Notes under the pieces: model-generated
Seen by the model: only the letters and a program-made list of their open reading frames with translations
The model's database searches: none
Told to the model about the DNA's origin: nothing
Shown: positions 28,206 to 35,649 of the stretch, piece by piece
Layout of the letters: each line of letters begins with the position of its first letter
How positions within the stretch are numbered: the stretch's first letter is position 1
Made by a program: the position numbers and the translations under genes
From: Bacteroidales bacterium UBA1197
Lineage (GTDB): Bacteria > Bacteroidota > Bacteroidia > Bacteroidales > UBA932
Length of the DNA stretch: 35,649 bases
Reading direction: 5' to 3'
Assembly: GCA_002309995.1 (NCBI GenBank)
Contig: DBYB01000002.1
Location: 44,960 to 80,608 of the forward strand

Positions 28206-30734
28206 TTATTCAGTAATCGGCAGCCCGTTGAACACGGTCCACTGGCGCAGCGGACGGGCAGTAAAGCCGGAGGCAAAGGCGTTGAGCAGCGGCAGCACCG
28301 TAGTGCCGTCGGTGAATACGCTCTCGGCATATCCGGTGTTGTTACTCACAACGATGTTTGCAGCCGAAGGACCTATGCCAAGCACGCCGTCGTCCACATA
28401 GTGGCAGTCGTTAACCTTGACCACTGCGTTGTTGGGGAGGTAACCGTAAAGGGTCCCCACCCTGGAAGAGCCGGTATAAGGGGCGCCATTGACAATGAGC
28501 CTGTCGCCCACAAGGTTCGTTGCGCAGTTGGCAATTTCCAGAGCTCCCGCGGAAGAAACAGAGCCGTAGCCCACAATACCTCCGACTGAAGGATGGGACA
28601 TATTCAGGTCGCAAACTATGCTGCTCATATAGGAGTAGCAGTTGACGATATAGCCCTTGCTGCCGGAATCGGAGAGCCTCATCCATCCGCAGATGCCGGC
28701 AGACATACAGTCGCCCTTTGCAGGGTCGGCGCCGGTGTCGCAGGATGTTGCACGCACCGTTGCGTTATTGATGCCGCTGTTGATGATGTACAGCACGCCG
28801 TTGGAGTCGGGATAAGCATATCCCAGGATGCCGCCTGCGCTGTAGGGGGCCTTTACAATGGTGCCGTCCGTCACGCTGCAGTTGTCAATGAGGTTTTCGG
28901 TGCCGCTCTTGGAGATGGCACGGCCGCAGATACCGCCTGCGCCGCCGTCACCGCCTGTAGATACGACCTCAGACTGTCCGTAAATAAGACAGCCCCTGAC
29001 GGTACCGGTTTCCAGCCAGCCGACTATGCCGCCAACATTCTTGGTGCCGGTGATTACGGACTGACCCGTAACAGTGCAGTCTTCTACCGTGGAGGGAGTA
29101 GCTGCTTTCATATAGCCGACGATGCCGCCAACACAATGACCGCTTCCCGTAACTTCTGTCCGGAATGCTACAGCACAGTCCTCGATGCTGGAATTCTCGA
29201 TCTGGCCAACTATGCCTCCGCAGTAATCGACAGCGGAAATCACGGCGCCCTCGGCCGAGCATTCCTTGATGATTGCGCCGTTGTAGGCGTAGGCGACTAT
29301 GCCGCCACAATAATTATAGGTATCGGATATTTTGACTTCGGCCACGGTGCATTTCTCCACCTTGCCGCCCTTCATTACGCCTATGATGCCGGCGCACATA
29401 TTGGCCACTGCGCCGAGCTCTCCGCCGGTGAGGACACAGCCGGAAACGGTGCATCCGACGGCCTCGCCAACCAGTCCGGCCACGGTGCTGTCATATCCGG
29501 TGTTGATGCGGTTTGTCAGGATAACGTTGCTGATAGTAGCACCTTCTGCATATCCGAAGAGGCCGCTGGCCGGGTTGTCGGAATCAGCTCCTCCGGAAGT
29601 CTCCAGGTTGGCAATCGCGAATCCCTGCCCGTCATATACGCCGCAGAAAGGCTTTGCAGAGCGGGCTCCGAGGGGAACGAACTCAATATTGTCCATATCG
29701 ATATCAGCCGTCTGCACGTAATACTTGTCGGCATAAGACTCATAGTCGGCGGAGGTGAGCACCTGGGAAAGGTAGAGAAGGTTTTCGGCAGATGCAATCA
29801 GATAGGGCTCGGTCTCTGTGCCGCTTCCCTCGAATGCAACACCCTCGACAGGCGGCGGAATCATTTGCGCAGCGGGCATCTTGACTACTTTTCCGGCAGC
29901 TACGGTGTTGTCCCTGCTGGTCAACTGGACGGCGACCACACTGTCGTCGGGTCCGTAGGCCTTGAGGGTAAAGCCTTTTGCGAGGCTTCCGGGAGGCAGC
30001 ATAAAGTAGAACTCCACGGGAGTGTTTCCGAGTACGACGGAAGTCTCAAGGCTTATCCTGTTCCTTGAGGGATCGTCGTTCTTCACCGTAACCGATGCAA
30101 TGTCCTTGTTCTCGTAGTCAGGGACGACTTCGCATTCGCCCCACAGGGCGTTCGAAGGATCTGCGTCGATGAGTTCGAAACGGTTGACCTGCCAGCCTTC
30201 TCCGGTGAGGCTGAATTTGACGGCACCGAGTATGTATTTCATCGCAAACGATGTCGATCCGTCGGCCCAGAATGCCGCCGCAAGATTGCTGCCGGCGGGG
30301 GAGTCGCCGATTACCAACTCTTCGGTCCTGGGTATGTCGAGCAGTACCTTGTCGTTGTCCGACAAGTCCTTTACCCTGCCGTAGGGATAAACGGCGCAGA
30401 GCCTGCCGTCCTTGCGGGTGCGGCCGGTGAAGGCGGCGGAATGGCCGTCAGCGCTTATGGCGTCCGCCGAGGTGCGGAAGCAGTCTCCCTTCTCCCAGTG
30501 GGGCTGGGTGTCGCTGCGGACCCAAATGCAGTCGCCGGCCTGCCAGCGGGTCTCGGTATATGTGCCTTTGTCTCCGGAAAAATGCAATTTTGTATCGGGG
30601 AGGCCTATCGTTGCATTGAGCGTTACGGTATCTCCGGTCACGACATCAATGACGGGTTCGCCCTGTTCCTTGTCGCAGGAAACCGCTGCAAGCGCTGCAA
30701 GCAGCAGTGCGGGAATAAGATATCTCGTTTTCAT
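28206..30734 (-). CDS. GLUG-repeat surface lipoprotein with fimbrillin-like N-terminal domain
   Basis: An 842-residue lipoprotein from ATG 30734 (MKTRYLIPALLLAALAAVSC, Cys20). GTG and TTG codons just upstream are less likely starts. After Cys20 come DKEQGEP residues resembling the Bacteroidota surface-export signal. Residues about 30-300 look like a fimbrillin/Mfa-like domain (WQAGDCIWVRS, AAFTGRTRKDGRLCAVYPYG, NALWGECEV). Residues about 305-350 are a linker (GSGTETEPYLIASAENL, then QTADIDMDN). From about 375 to 760 there are repeated GLUG motifs of the form GGIVGY or GGIVG followed by a turn and DC or EC (CGGIVAYAYNGAIIKECSAEG, VGGIVGYMKAATPSTVEDC). Most repeats carry cysteines. It is a paralogue of the gene upstream, whose stop it overlaps by one base, but has no hydrolase domain. 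Confidence 0.87.
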   Translation of the reverse strand: MKTRYLIPALLLAALAAVSCDKEQGEPVIDVVTGDTVTLNATIGLPDTKLHFSGDKGTYTETRWQAGDCIWVRSDTQPHWEKGDCFRTSADAISADGHSAAFTGRTRKDGRLCAVYPYGRVKDLSDNDKVLLDIPRTEELVIGDSPAGSNLAAAFWADGSTSFAMKYILGAVKFSLTGEGWQVNRFELIDADPSNALWGECEVVPDYENKDIASVTVKNDDPSRNRISLETSVVLGNTPVEFYFMLPPGSLAKGFTLKAYGPDDSVVAVQLTSRDNTVAAGKVVKMPAAQMIPPPVEGVAFEGSGTETEPYLIASAENLLYLSQVLTSADYESYADKYYVQTADIDMDNIEFVPLGARSAKPFCGVYDGQGFAIANLETSGGADSDNPASGLFGYAEGATISNVILTNRINTGYDSTVAGLVGEAVGCTVSGCVLTGGELGAVANMCAGIIGVMKGGKVEKCTVAEVKISDTYNYCGGIVAYAYNGAIIKECSAEGAVISAVDYCGGIVGQIENSSIEDCAVAFRTEVTGSGHCVGGIVGYMKAATPSTVEDCTVTGQSVITGTKNVGGIVGWLETGTVRGCLIYGQSEVVSTGGDGGAGGICGRAISKSGTENLIDNCSVTDGTIVKAPYSAGGILGYAYPDSNGVLYIINSGINNATVRATSCDTGADPAKGDCMSAGICGWMRLSDSGSKGYIVNCYSYMSSIVCDLNMSHPSVGGIVGYGSVSSAGALEIANCATNLVGDRLIVNGAPYTGSSRVGTLYGYLPNNAVVKVNDCHYVDDGVLGIGPSAANIVVSNNTGYAESVFTDGTTVLPLLNAFASGFTARPLRQWTVFNGLPITE

Positions 30735-33700
30735 CACCAATTGCCGTTAATGTTGTCGAAATTGCTAATGGAACCGCCTCCGTCTTCGTTGTAGGAAGCG
30801 GATGATTCAAGCCATTCTCCGAGTTCGTCGTAGATCTTGTTGGCTATGAACCTCATTGCCACGGCCGAATAGTGGTCGCTGCAGTTCTTGCGCTTGTCGT
30901 CGGTCTTGATGTTGCTCCAGTCGAAGTCGTGCTTGGGCATATTGGGCTGGTAGCCGAGGTCGAGATATTCGAAGTTCCAACCAAGGTCGTTGAAGCCGTT
31001 TACTGCATACAGGTCGACCGCACGGCAGTTGTCGTAATGGTCTGCAATGTGCAGCAGGGATTCCTCCACGTCGGGGGTAAGCGTATCGTGGATGAGCACG
31101 ATGATCTTGACGTGAGGATACTGGGTGCTCATCATACGGATGAGTTTGAGGTACGCTTCGATGAAAGTGGCATCGGGCAGTGCCTTGGCCTCTTCATACG
31201 TCTTGGCCGCATCCGCCACCGCGTAGGCCGCGTTCATCGCCGAGTCACTGGGGCGGTGAGGGGTGGTGGAAGGATAGCGTACGAGTTTCTGGTCACCAAG
31301 CAGGTTGTAGATGCCGTGGGCCCAGTCGTTCGCTCCACCGTTGATAATGATGATGTCGGGGGAGCCCATACCGCCGTTCTCGATGTAACGGGTGCAGAAG
31401 TCCTGCCCGTACCAGTACTGGCCCGACTTGGAAGTGTCGGTGCAGCGGGTGGTGGCGGTGCCGGAGAATGCCAGGTTGGTATCCCATACGGCGTTGGAAA
31501 GCAACTCGTAGGTGAGGATGTACCAGTAGGTCTGGGATGCCGAAGTTACGTTTCCGTCGGTGGTGGGGTAGTGGCAACGGTAGCCATTGGCAGCGTTGGT
31601 GCCGTGATAACCGTGGGGAGCGTAACCGTCGAAAGTCGAGAGGGAGTCGCCGATAAGGCTGACCCTGAGGGCCTTCTTCTTGCCGGTGGAAGGATTGGGC
31701 TGCATACCCTCAAGCACGGGATAGCAGTTCTCTCCGCCCACCCAGCTCTTGAGCTGCAGGGGACCGGAGTAGGAATCCTGGAACTCGTTGAGTTTCTTCA
31801 GGAGGGTGCCGTCGCACATTTCGGTGACGGAGAGGCCCTCGACATTCGTACTGGTGCCGGCGTTGGTCTTGCCGAAAGCAGGCAGGCTGTTTACATAATA
31901 AACGTGGTCGAGGTTGGTCTTGGCAGGCAGACCGATCAGGGCGGCGTAGTTGTAATACTTGCTCGGAATATCCTTCTGCTGGTTGATCAGCGCCCGTCCG
32001 TAAGCCAGGGTGTTGTAGCAGCCCTTGATGTTTACGGAACCGTTCGAGCCGCCCTGTTCTCCGATGAGTCCTCCCATATCAACCTCGGTTGCCTGAGGGA
32101 AGTCGCAGCGGATAACCGCAGGGTCGCTGAAGCAGTTGACGATGTTGCACTCGGCGGTGTAGCTGCCCATATGGTACCAGGCAACGAGTCCGCCAACCTC
32201 GGTCCAGGTCGTCGACTTGGAGTATCCGCAGTCGATGATCTCACCGCCCACATAAGCGCAGTTCCAGATATTGATCTTGGTGTCGTTATGGGTGGGCTGG
32301 CAGTCGCCGACTATGCCGCCGACTGCATAGGATGCAGCCACGTCGCAGTATGCGGTGCAGTTGCTGATGTTCACCGTCTGGGCTACCTTATTATGATAGA
32401 TGTAAGCCACGATGCCGCCGGCCTTGTCCATACCGGAACGTACGAGGGCGTTGGATCCGACAACGCAGTCGGATATGTCGCCGCTCTGCACCAGAGCCAC
32501 GATGCCGCCGGCACCGGGGTACCAGCAGATGACGTGGGCCTGCACCTCGCAGCGCTTGATGGAACCGGAGCCGATGATCTCGCCGGCGATGCCGCCGACG
32601 TAGTAGTTGTCTCCGGTGATGGTGGATCCGTCCTTGACGATACAGTCAGCGACGCTTCCGCCCTCAATCTGGCCCACGATGCCGCCGAGCTGTTCAGCCT
32701 TGCCGGTAACGTTGCCGCTGAAGGAGCAGTTGCTGATGGAGGTGCCGTTGATGTAGCCGGCAATGCCTCCCTGGCAGGTAACGCCGCTCACGCCCTTGAA
32801 GGAATCGCTGTCTTCGTTGTGGAGGAAACCGGTGACGTGGCAGTCGGTGATGGAGCCGCCCTCCGCATATCCTGCGATTCCGCCGCATGCGCACTTCACG
32901 AAGTCAACCGTGCCATCAACGGTGATGCCGCTGAATGCGGTGTTTACAGGATGGCCGGCTATGACGCCCTGCTCGCCGTTGGTGCCCTTGTTCGTGTAAT
33001 CCTTGACGGCGAGGTCCTTGACCACGGCGCCGGAAGTGTAGCCGAACATACCGGCCGCCTTGCCGGAAGCGGGGACGGGAGCGAGGTTGGAGACGGTGAA
33101 TCTGCCGCCGTCGTAATTACCCTTGAACGGATTGTCGGAGCTGTTGCCTATGCAGGAGATGCTGACATCCTTCATATCGATGTCGCTGGTCTGCTTGTAG
33201 TATGCGGAGGCGTAGGTTTCCGATTCAGCTCCGTTCACAAGATTCGCAAGCTGCATCAGGTCGGCAGAGCAGGCGATTTCGTACGGGTTAGCTTCAGTGC
33301 CCTTGCCGCCGCTGAACAGCATAGACTCGGGGCTGATGGCCTTCATATCGGAAACACAGTTGCGCTGAATCGTGCAGGCGGTATTGGTCCTGAGGCTCTT
33401 TATCACCGTGCCCTTGGTGTCGTACAGGGTGCAGGTAAAACCAGTCGCAAACGCGCCAGCGGGCGCGACTACATAAAATAAGGTAGGTTCATCTCCCAGT
33501 TTGACGCCGTCGCCGCACATAATGGTGACTGAACTGTTTGCCTGGGCTTCGCTGACAAGGCTGCAGCTGCCGGGAACGCCGGTTTCGGCATTGACGGGCA
33601 GCTCGCAGCGGCCCCAGAGGGCGGTGCCGTTGTTGTCGGTGATGACCAGTTTGCCTACGGTAGCCGAGCCGGTGAACTTAAGCCTCAGGAGTCCGAACAG

Positions 33701-34186
33701 GTTGGTGAAGACCATTGAACGGCCTTCCTTCCAGGATGCCGCCGAGGGGCTGGCCCCGGAGTCGAAACTGTCGGCCATATAATTCTGTATGGCCGGAATG
33801 TCCAGAAAAATCTTGGAATTGTCCGAACCTTCCGCAACGAAAGAAGCGGGATATACGGCGACATACGGGCCGTTTTCAGGAGCCTCACCAGTGAACGAGG
33901 CCTCCTTGCCGTCGGCGGAGATGGATTGGGCGTTTGTGGAGAAGACGTTGCCGGGAGTGCCGGCCGCCTGGGCTGCAGAGCGTACCCAGATCTGATCGTC
34001 AGCGCTCCACAGTACGGGGAGTTTGTTGCCGTCTTCCGGACCGAGGGTGGTTTTCGTTTCCGAAAGCCTGGCTGTGAGGGTGAGGGATGAATACCTGGTA
34101 TCCGTCCCGCTTTGCGGTTCGACTTCCTTGGCACAGCCGGCAAGGAGAGTCAGGGCTAAACCCGCGAACAAGAATTGCTTTTTCAT
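30734..34186 (-). CDS. Large surface lipoprotein: fimbrillin-like domain, GLUG repeats and C-terminal SGNH hydrolase
   Basis: A 1150-residue protein from ATG 34186 (MKKQFLFAGLALTLLAGC, Cys18); a longer frame upstream crosses a small ORF and lacks a signal. After Cys18 come AKEVEP residues, consistent with surface export. Residues about 30-280 are fimbrillin-like (LWSADDQIWVRS, NGPYVAVYPASF, TALWGRCEL). GLUG repeats span about 375-760 (CGGIAGYAEGGSITDCHVTG, LGGIVGQIEGGSVADC). Residues about 838-1128 form an SGNH/GDSL hydrolase: Ser848 in LIGDSLSTFDGY, G951-A-N953-D954 in NGGANDWAHG, and His1105 in SDHYSAV. An Asp precedes His1105 directly rather than by three residues, so the triad assignment is tentative. 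The enzyme may de-esterify acetylated glycans at the cell surface. The paralogous gene follows with a TGATG overlap. Confidence 0.88.
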   Translation of the reverse strand: MKKQFLFAGLALTLLAGCAKEVEPQSGTDTRYSSLTLTARLSETKTTLGPEDGNKLPVLWSADDQIWVRSAAQAAGTPGNVFSTNAQSISADGKEASFTGEAPENGPYVAVYPASFVAEGSDNSKIFLDIPAIQNYMADSFDSGASPSAASWKEGRSMVFTNLFGLLRLKFTGSATVGKLVITDNNGTALWGRCELPVNAETGVPGSCSLVSEAQANSSVTIMCGDGVKLGDEPTLFYVVAPAGAFATGFTCTLYDTKGTVIKSLRTNTACTIQRNCVSDMKAISPESMLFSGGKGTEANPYEIACSADLMQLANLVNGAESETYASAYYKQTSDIDMKDVSISCIGNSSDNPFKGNYDGGRFTVSNLAPVPASGKAAGMFGYTSGAVVKDLAVKDYTNKGTNGEQGVIAGHPVNTAFSGITVDGTVDFVKCACGGIAGYAEGGSITDCHVTGFLHNEDSDSFKGVSGVTCQGGIAGYINGTSISNCSFSGNVTGKAEQLGGIVGQIEGGSVADCIVKDGSTITGDNYYVGGIAGEIIGSGSIKRCEVQAHVICWYPGAGGIVALVQSGDISDCVVGSNALVRSGMDKAGGIVAYIYHNKVAQTVNISNCTAYCDVAASYAVGGIVGDCQPTHNDTKINIWNCAYVGGEIIDCGYSKSTTWTEVGGLVAWYHMGSYTAECNIVNCFSDPAVIRCDFPQATEVDMGGLIGEQGGSNGSVNIKGCYNTLAYGRALINQQKDIPSKYYNYAALIGLPAKTNLDHVYYVNSLPAFGKTNAGTSTNVEGLSVTEMCDGTLLKKLNEFQDSYSGPLQLKSWVGGENCYPVLEGMQPNPSTGKKKALRVSLIGDSLSTFDGYAPHGYHGTNAANGYRCHYPTTDGNVTSASQTYWYILTYELLSNAVWDTNLAFSGTATTRCTDTSKSGQYWYGQDFCTRYIENGGMGSPDIIIINGGANDWAHGIYNLLGDQKLVRYPSTTPHRPSDSAMNAAYAVADAAKTYEEAKALPDATFIEAYLKLIRMMSTQYPHVKIIVLIHDTLTPDVEESLLHIADHYDNCRAVDLYAVNGFNDLGWNFEYLDLGYQPNMPKHDFDWSNIKTDDKRKNCSDHYSAVAMRFIANKIYDELGEWLESSASYNEDGGGSISNFDNINGNW

Positions 34187-34202
34187 AATTCCTGATTCTG
34201 GG

Positions 34203-34337
34203 TTACCAGTCAAACTCCTGATCGGAAGTGACGAAAGACTCGTTCTGCCCGTCAACCGAGGTACAGAACATACATACGGAAATACCGGGACCGGTTTCGC
34301 AGACCGGCGGACGGTATTGCAGAAGGGATTGTTTCAT
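34203..34337 (-). CDS. Small ORF (44 residues) upstream of the SGNH-GLUG lipoprotein
   Basis: ATG 34337 to TAA 34203 encodes 44 residues: it starts MKQSLLQYRPPVCETG, has three cysteines (positions 13, 22, 25), an acidic C-terminal third and ends DQEFDW. It lies 20 bases after the phosphodiesterase gene and 16 bases before the lipoprotein start, and fills an otherwise non-coding 171-base gap. From memory, short Bacteroidales proteins with a Y-x-x-P start, a central cysteine/serine patch and an acidic FDW-type end often precede surface lipoprotein genes, but I know of no assigned function. It has no signal peptide by eye. It could be a true microprotein, a peptide precursor or a translated leader. 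The spacing and complete frame support it; expression is unproven. Confidence 0.55.
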   Translation of the reverse strand: MKQSLLQYRPPVCETGPGISVCMFCTSVDGQNESFVTSDQEFDW

Positions 34338-34357
34338 ATTGTTATTATGGTTGATAA

Positions 34358-35218
34358 TTAAAACGTCAGTTTGGCAGATATGAAGTAATGGTCGCTGGGA
34401 TAGACTCCACCGGGAGCGTCCTTCACGACTTCAGCATCAACGGCCTTCACCGGGCCGTGCATATAGATGAAGTCGATGCGACGCCCCTTGGGACGCTCGA
34501 ACTTCCACCCGTGGGCGGTGAATCCGTATTCCTCTTTTCCGTGAACTGCCTCGTAGGCATCCTGCCAGCCGGCTGCGGTGAGCAGGGCATAGGGCTCGTC
34601 CTTTATGCCGGAATTGAAGTCGCCGAACAGAATCTGCGGGAAATCATCGGAATACTGAGCAGCCTCGGCGACTATGCACTCGGTCTGCTTTGTCTTTGCC
34701 ACCTTGGTGATATGGTCGAGATGCGTGTCGAGCACACGGAACTCAGTTCCCGTCTTGCGGTCGCGCAGACGCACCCAGTTGCAGTGACGCGCCCTGGAGG
34801 ATTCCCAGGATATGCTTCCGCCTATGGTGGGGGTGTCGGAGAGCCAGTAGCAGCCCTCGGATACCAGTTCGTAGCGGTTCTTGCTGAAGAAGATGACGTT
34901 CTTGCCGATGAGGTGATAGCCCTCGGTCCAGGGATCCATTTCAGGGCCCTCGAAGCCGAAGGCGATGTAGCCGGTAAGTTTCTTCTTCATATAGGCATAC
35001 GACTCGTAAATCACTTCCTGCATACAGATAATGTCGGGCTGGCGGGACTTGATGACCTTGAGACACACGTCCTTGCGGTCGTTCCAGCGGCGGCCGTCAA
35101 CTTCGTCGGCAGGGAGGCCGGTGATACGGATGTTGCAGCTCATTACATTGTGCGTTGCCTGAGCTGATGCGGCAATGCAGCCGGCGAGGCCGAGAAGAAT
35201 AATAATCAAGCGTTTCAT
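34358..35218 (-). CDS. Secreted endonuclease/exonuclease/phosphatase (EEP) family protein
   Basis: A 286-residue protein with a Sec signal peptide (MKRLIIILLGLAGCIAASAQ). The EEP catalytic set is complete: Asn in SCNIR, Glu in CMQEV, the DTHLDH motif with Asp and His, GDFNS with Asp and Asn, and the terminal SDH pair. The family hydrolyses phosphodiester or phosphoester bonds in nucleic acids, sphingomyelin or inositol phosphates. Export points to an extracytoplasmic substrate, but the target cannot be read from the sequence. Its ATG overlaps the TGA of the upstream sodium-pump subunit gene (ATGA), so translation is likely coupled. The small ORF follows 20 bases downstream. Confidence 0.9.
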   Translation of the reverse strand: MKRLIIILLGLAGCIAASAQATHNVMSCNIRITGLPADEVDGRRWNDRKDVCLKVIKSRQPDIICMQEVIYESYAYMKKKLTGYIAFGFEGPEMDPWTEGYHLIGKNVIFFSKNRYELVSEGCYWLSDTPTIGGSISWESSRARHCNWVRLRDRKTGTEFRVLDTHLDHITKVAKTKQTECIVAEAAQYSDDFPQILFGDFNSGIKDEPYALLTAAGWQDAYEAVHGKEEYGFTAHGWKFERPKGRRIDFIYMHGPVKAVDAEVVKDAPGGVYPSDHYFISAKLTF

Positions 35219-35649
35219 TGTCCGAGGAAACCAAGCAGGATACCGGCTGCTACGGCGGAGCCGATTACGCCCGCGACGTTGGGTGCCATCGCGTGCATCA
35301 GGAGGTGATTGTCGGGATCGGCCTCACGCCCGACGGTCTCGGAGACGCGGGCGCTGTCGGGCACGGCGGAGACGCCGGCGTTGCCGATCAGAGGGTTGAT
35401 CTTGCGGCCGGGCTTGAGGAAAAGGTTCCAGACCTTTACGAACAGTACGCCGCAGGTAGTTGCAATGATGAAGGAAAGCAGACCCAGTCCGAAAATCTTG
35501 ATGGAACGGGCGCTGAGGAACACGTTGGCTTGTGTGGATGCACCGACGGTGAGGCCGATGAGCGTGGTGACCACGTCGATCATCGGGCCGCCGGCGGTGG
35601 TTGCCAGACGCCTGGTGACGCCGGATTCCTTGAGCAGGTTGCCGAAGAA
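35215..35649 (-). CDS. Sodium-ion-translocating decarboxylase beta subunit (OadB/GcdB/MmdB type), C-terminal part
   Basis: A frame open to the window edge encodes the last 144 residues of an integral membrane protein. It reads FFGNLLKESGVTRRLATTAGG, then LIGLTVGASTQA, NAGVSAVPDSARVSE and DNHLLMHAMAPNVAGVIGSAVAAG. These are hallmark C-terminal motifs of the beta subunit that pumps Na+ using the energy of carboxybiotin decarboxylation (oxaloacetate, methylmalonyl-CoA or glutaconyl-CoA systems). Which substrate applies depends on the alpha subunit, which is outside the window. The N-terminal part is missing because of the window end, not a break in the gene. It overlaps the EEP gene by 4 bases. 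Confidence 0.93.
   Translation of the reverse strand, partial: FFGNLLKESGVTRRLATTAGGPMIDVVTTLIGLTVGASTQANVFLSARSIKIFGLGLLSFIIATTCGVLFVKVWNLFLKPGRKINPLIGNAGVSAVPDSARVSETVGREADPDNHLLMHAMAPNVAGVIGSAVAAGILLGFLGQ

Noticed and set aside
30872..33481. Very long open frame (869 codons) on the plus strand opposite the SGNH-GLUG lipoprotein
   Set aside because: It is an antisense shadow of a high-GC repetitive gene: valine/glycine-biased composition, no domain, and the opposite frame has a lipobox, recognised motifs and enzyme residues.
28206..34186. GLUG repeats as a DNA-level CRISPR-like or satellite repeat
   Set aside because: The periodicity is in protein sequence (GGIVGY-type motifs) with variable DNA and spacing. 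No identical direct repeats with uniform spacers are seen.
34187..34255. N-terminal extension of the SGNH-GLUG lipoprotein to 34255
   Set aside because: It would bury the lipoprotein signal 23 residues inside the protein and overlaps the small ORF in another frame.
1..35649. tRNA, rRNA, riboswitch or prophage content
   Set aside because: Intergenic gaps are short, and no cloverleaf, conserved rRNA segment, known aptamer core, integrase or transposase was recognised.

Overview
The window is a gene-dense, GC-rich piece of a Bacteroidota chromosome, most likely a Bacteroidales gut or rumen lineage. Evidence: promoter -7 elements of the TAnnTTTG type and no reliance on Shine-Dalgarno sites, lipoprotein signal peptides followed by acidic residues that resemble the Bacteroidota surface-export signal, a lipoprotein form of the TamA/BamA family (TamL-like), a V/A-type ATPase operon containing a DUF2764 gene, a PPi-type phosphofructokinase, and paired fimbrillin-like/GLUG surface lipoproteins. 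Genus-level placement is not possible from the sequence alone. No rRNA, tRNA, CRISPR array, IS element or phage gene was seen. No gene-free stretch exceeds about 130 bases.

Layout. 1-419 (-): start of gap (GAPDH), cut by the window edge, divergent from surE-lpxB (+, 533-2466; nucleotidase and lipid A disaccharide synthase). Converging on lpxB is a two-gene unit (-, 2432-4342): a secreted C1-type cysteine peptidase followed by pssA. Next is a + unit (4422-7435): an unknown lipoprotein, a DEDDy 3'-5' exonuclease and an RlmI-type rRNA methyltransferase, all overlapping. A long minus-strand operon follows (16415 down to 7565): PPi-type phosphofructokinase, ligA with a TTG start, a YihY-family membrane protein, a shortened (p)ppGpp synthetase, an Ig-like lipoprotein, an outer-membrane barrel and ispG. 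Its genes overlap or nearly touch. A stand-alone DUF1508 gene (16538-16867, -) has its own promoter and a clear intrinsic terminator. A + unit follows (16949-21113): TrmH-family RNA methyltransferase, TamL-like outer-membrane protein and a cytoplasmic GH13 glycosidase.

From 35649 down to 21110 every gene is on the minus strand and tightly spaced: oadB-like sodium-pump subunit (partial), secreted EEP-family phosphodiesterase, a 44-residue small ORF, a 1150-residue lipoprotein (fimbrillin-like domain, GLUG repeats and a C-terminal SGNH hydrolase), a paralogous 842-residue GLUG lipoprotein, then the V/A-type ATPase genes E, DUF2764, A, B, D, I and K. The K subunit carries the residues that bind Na+ in Enterococcus hirae NtpK, which fits a sodium-coupled enzyme and the neighbouring sodium-pump gene.

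The most unusual parts are: (i) the small ORF plus two paralogous GLUG lipoproteins, one fused to an SGNH hydrolase, joined to the ATPase operon; (ii) copies of a 26-bp dispersed repeat that encode part of AtpI and the C-terminus of AtpA; (iii) an IspG with Bacteroidota-like ends but no large middle domain; and (iv) a synthetase-only RelA/SpoT-type protein inside a cell-envelope operon.
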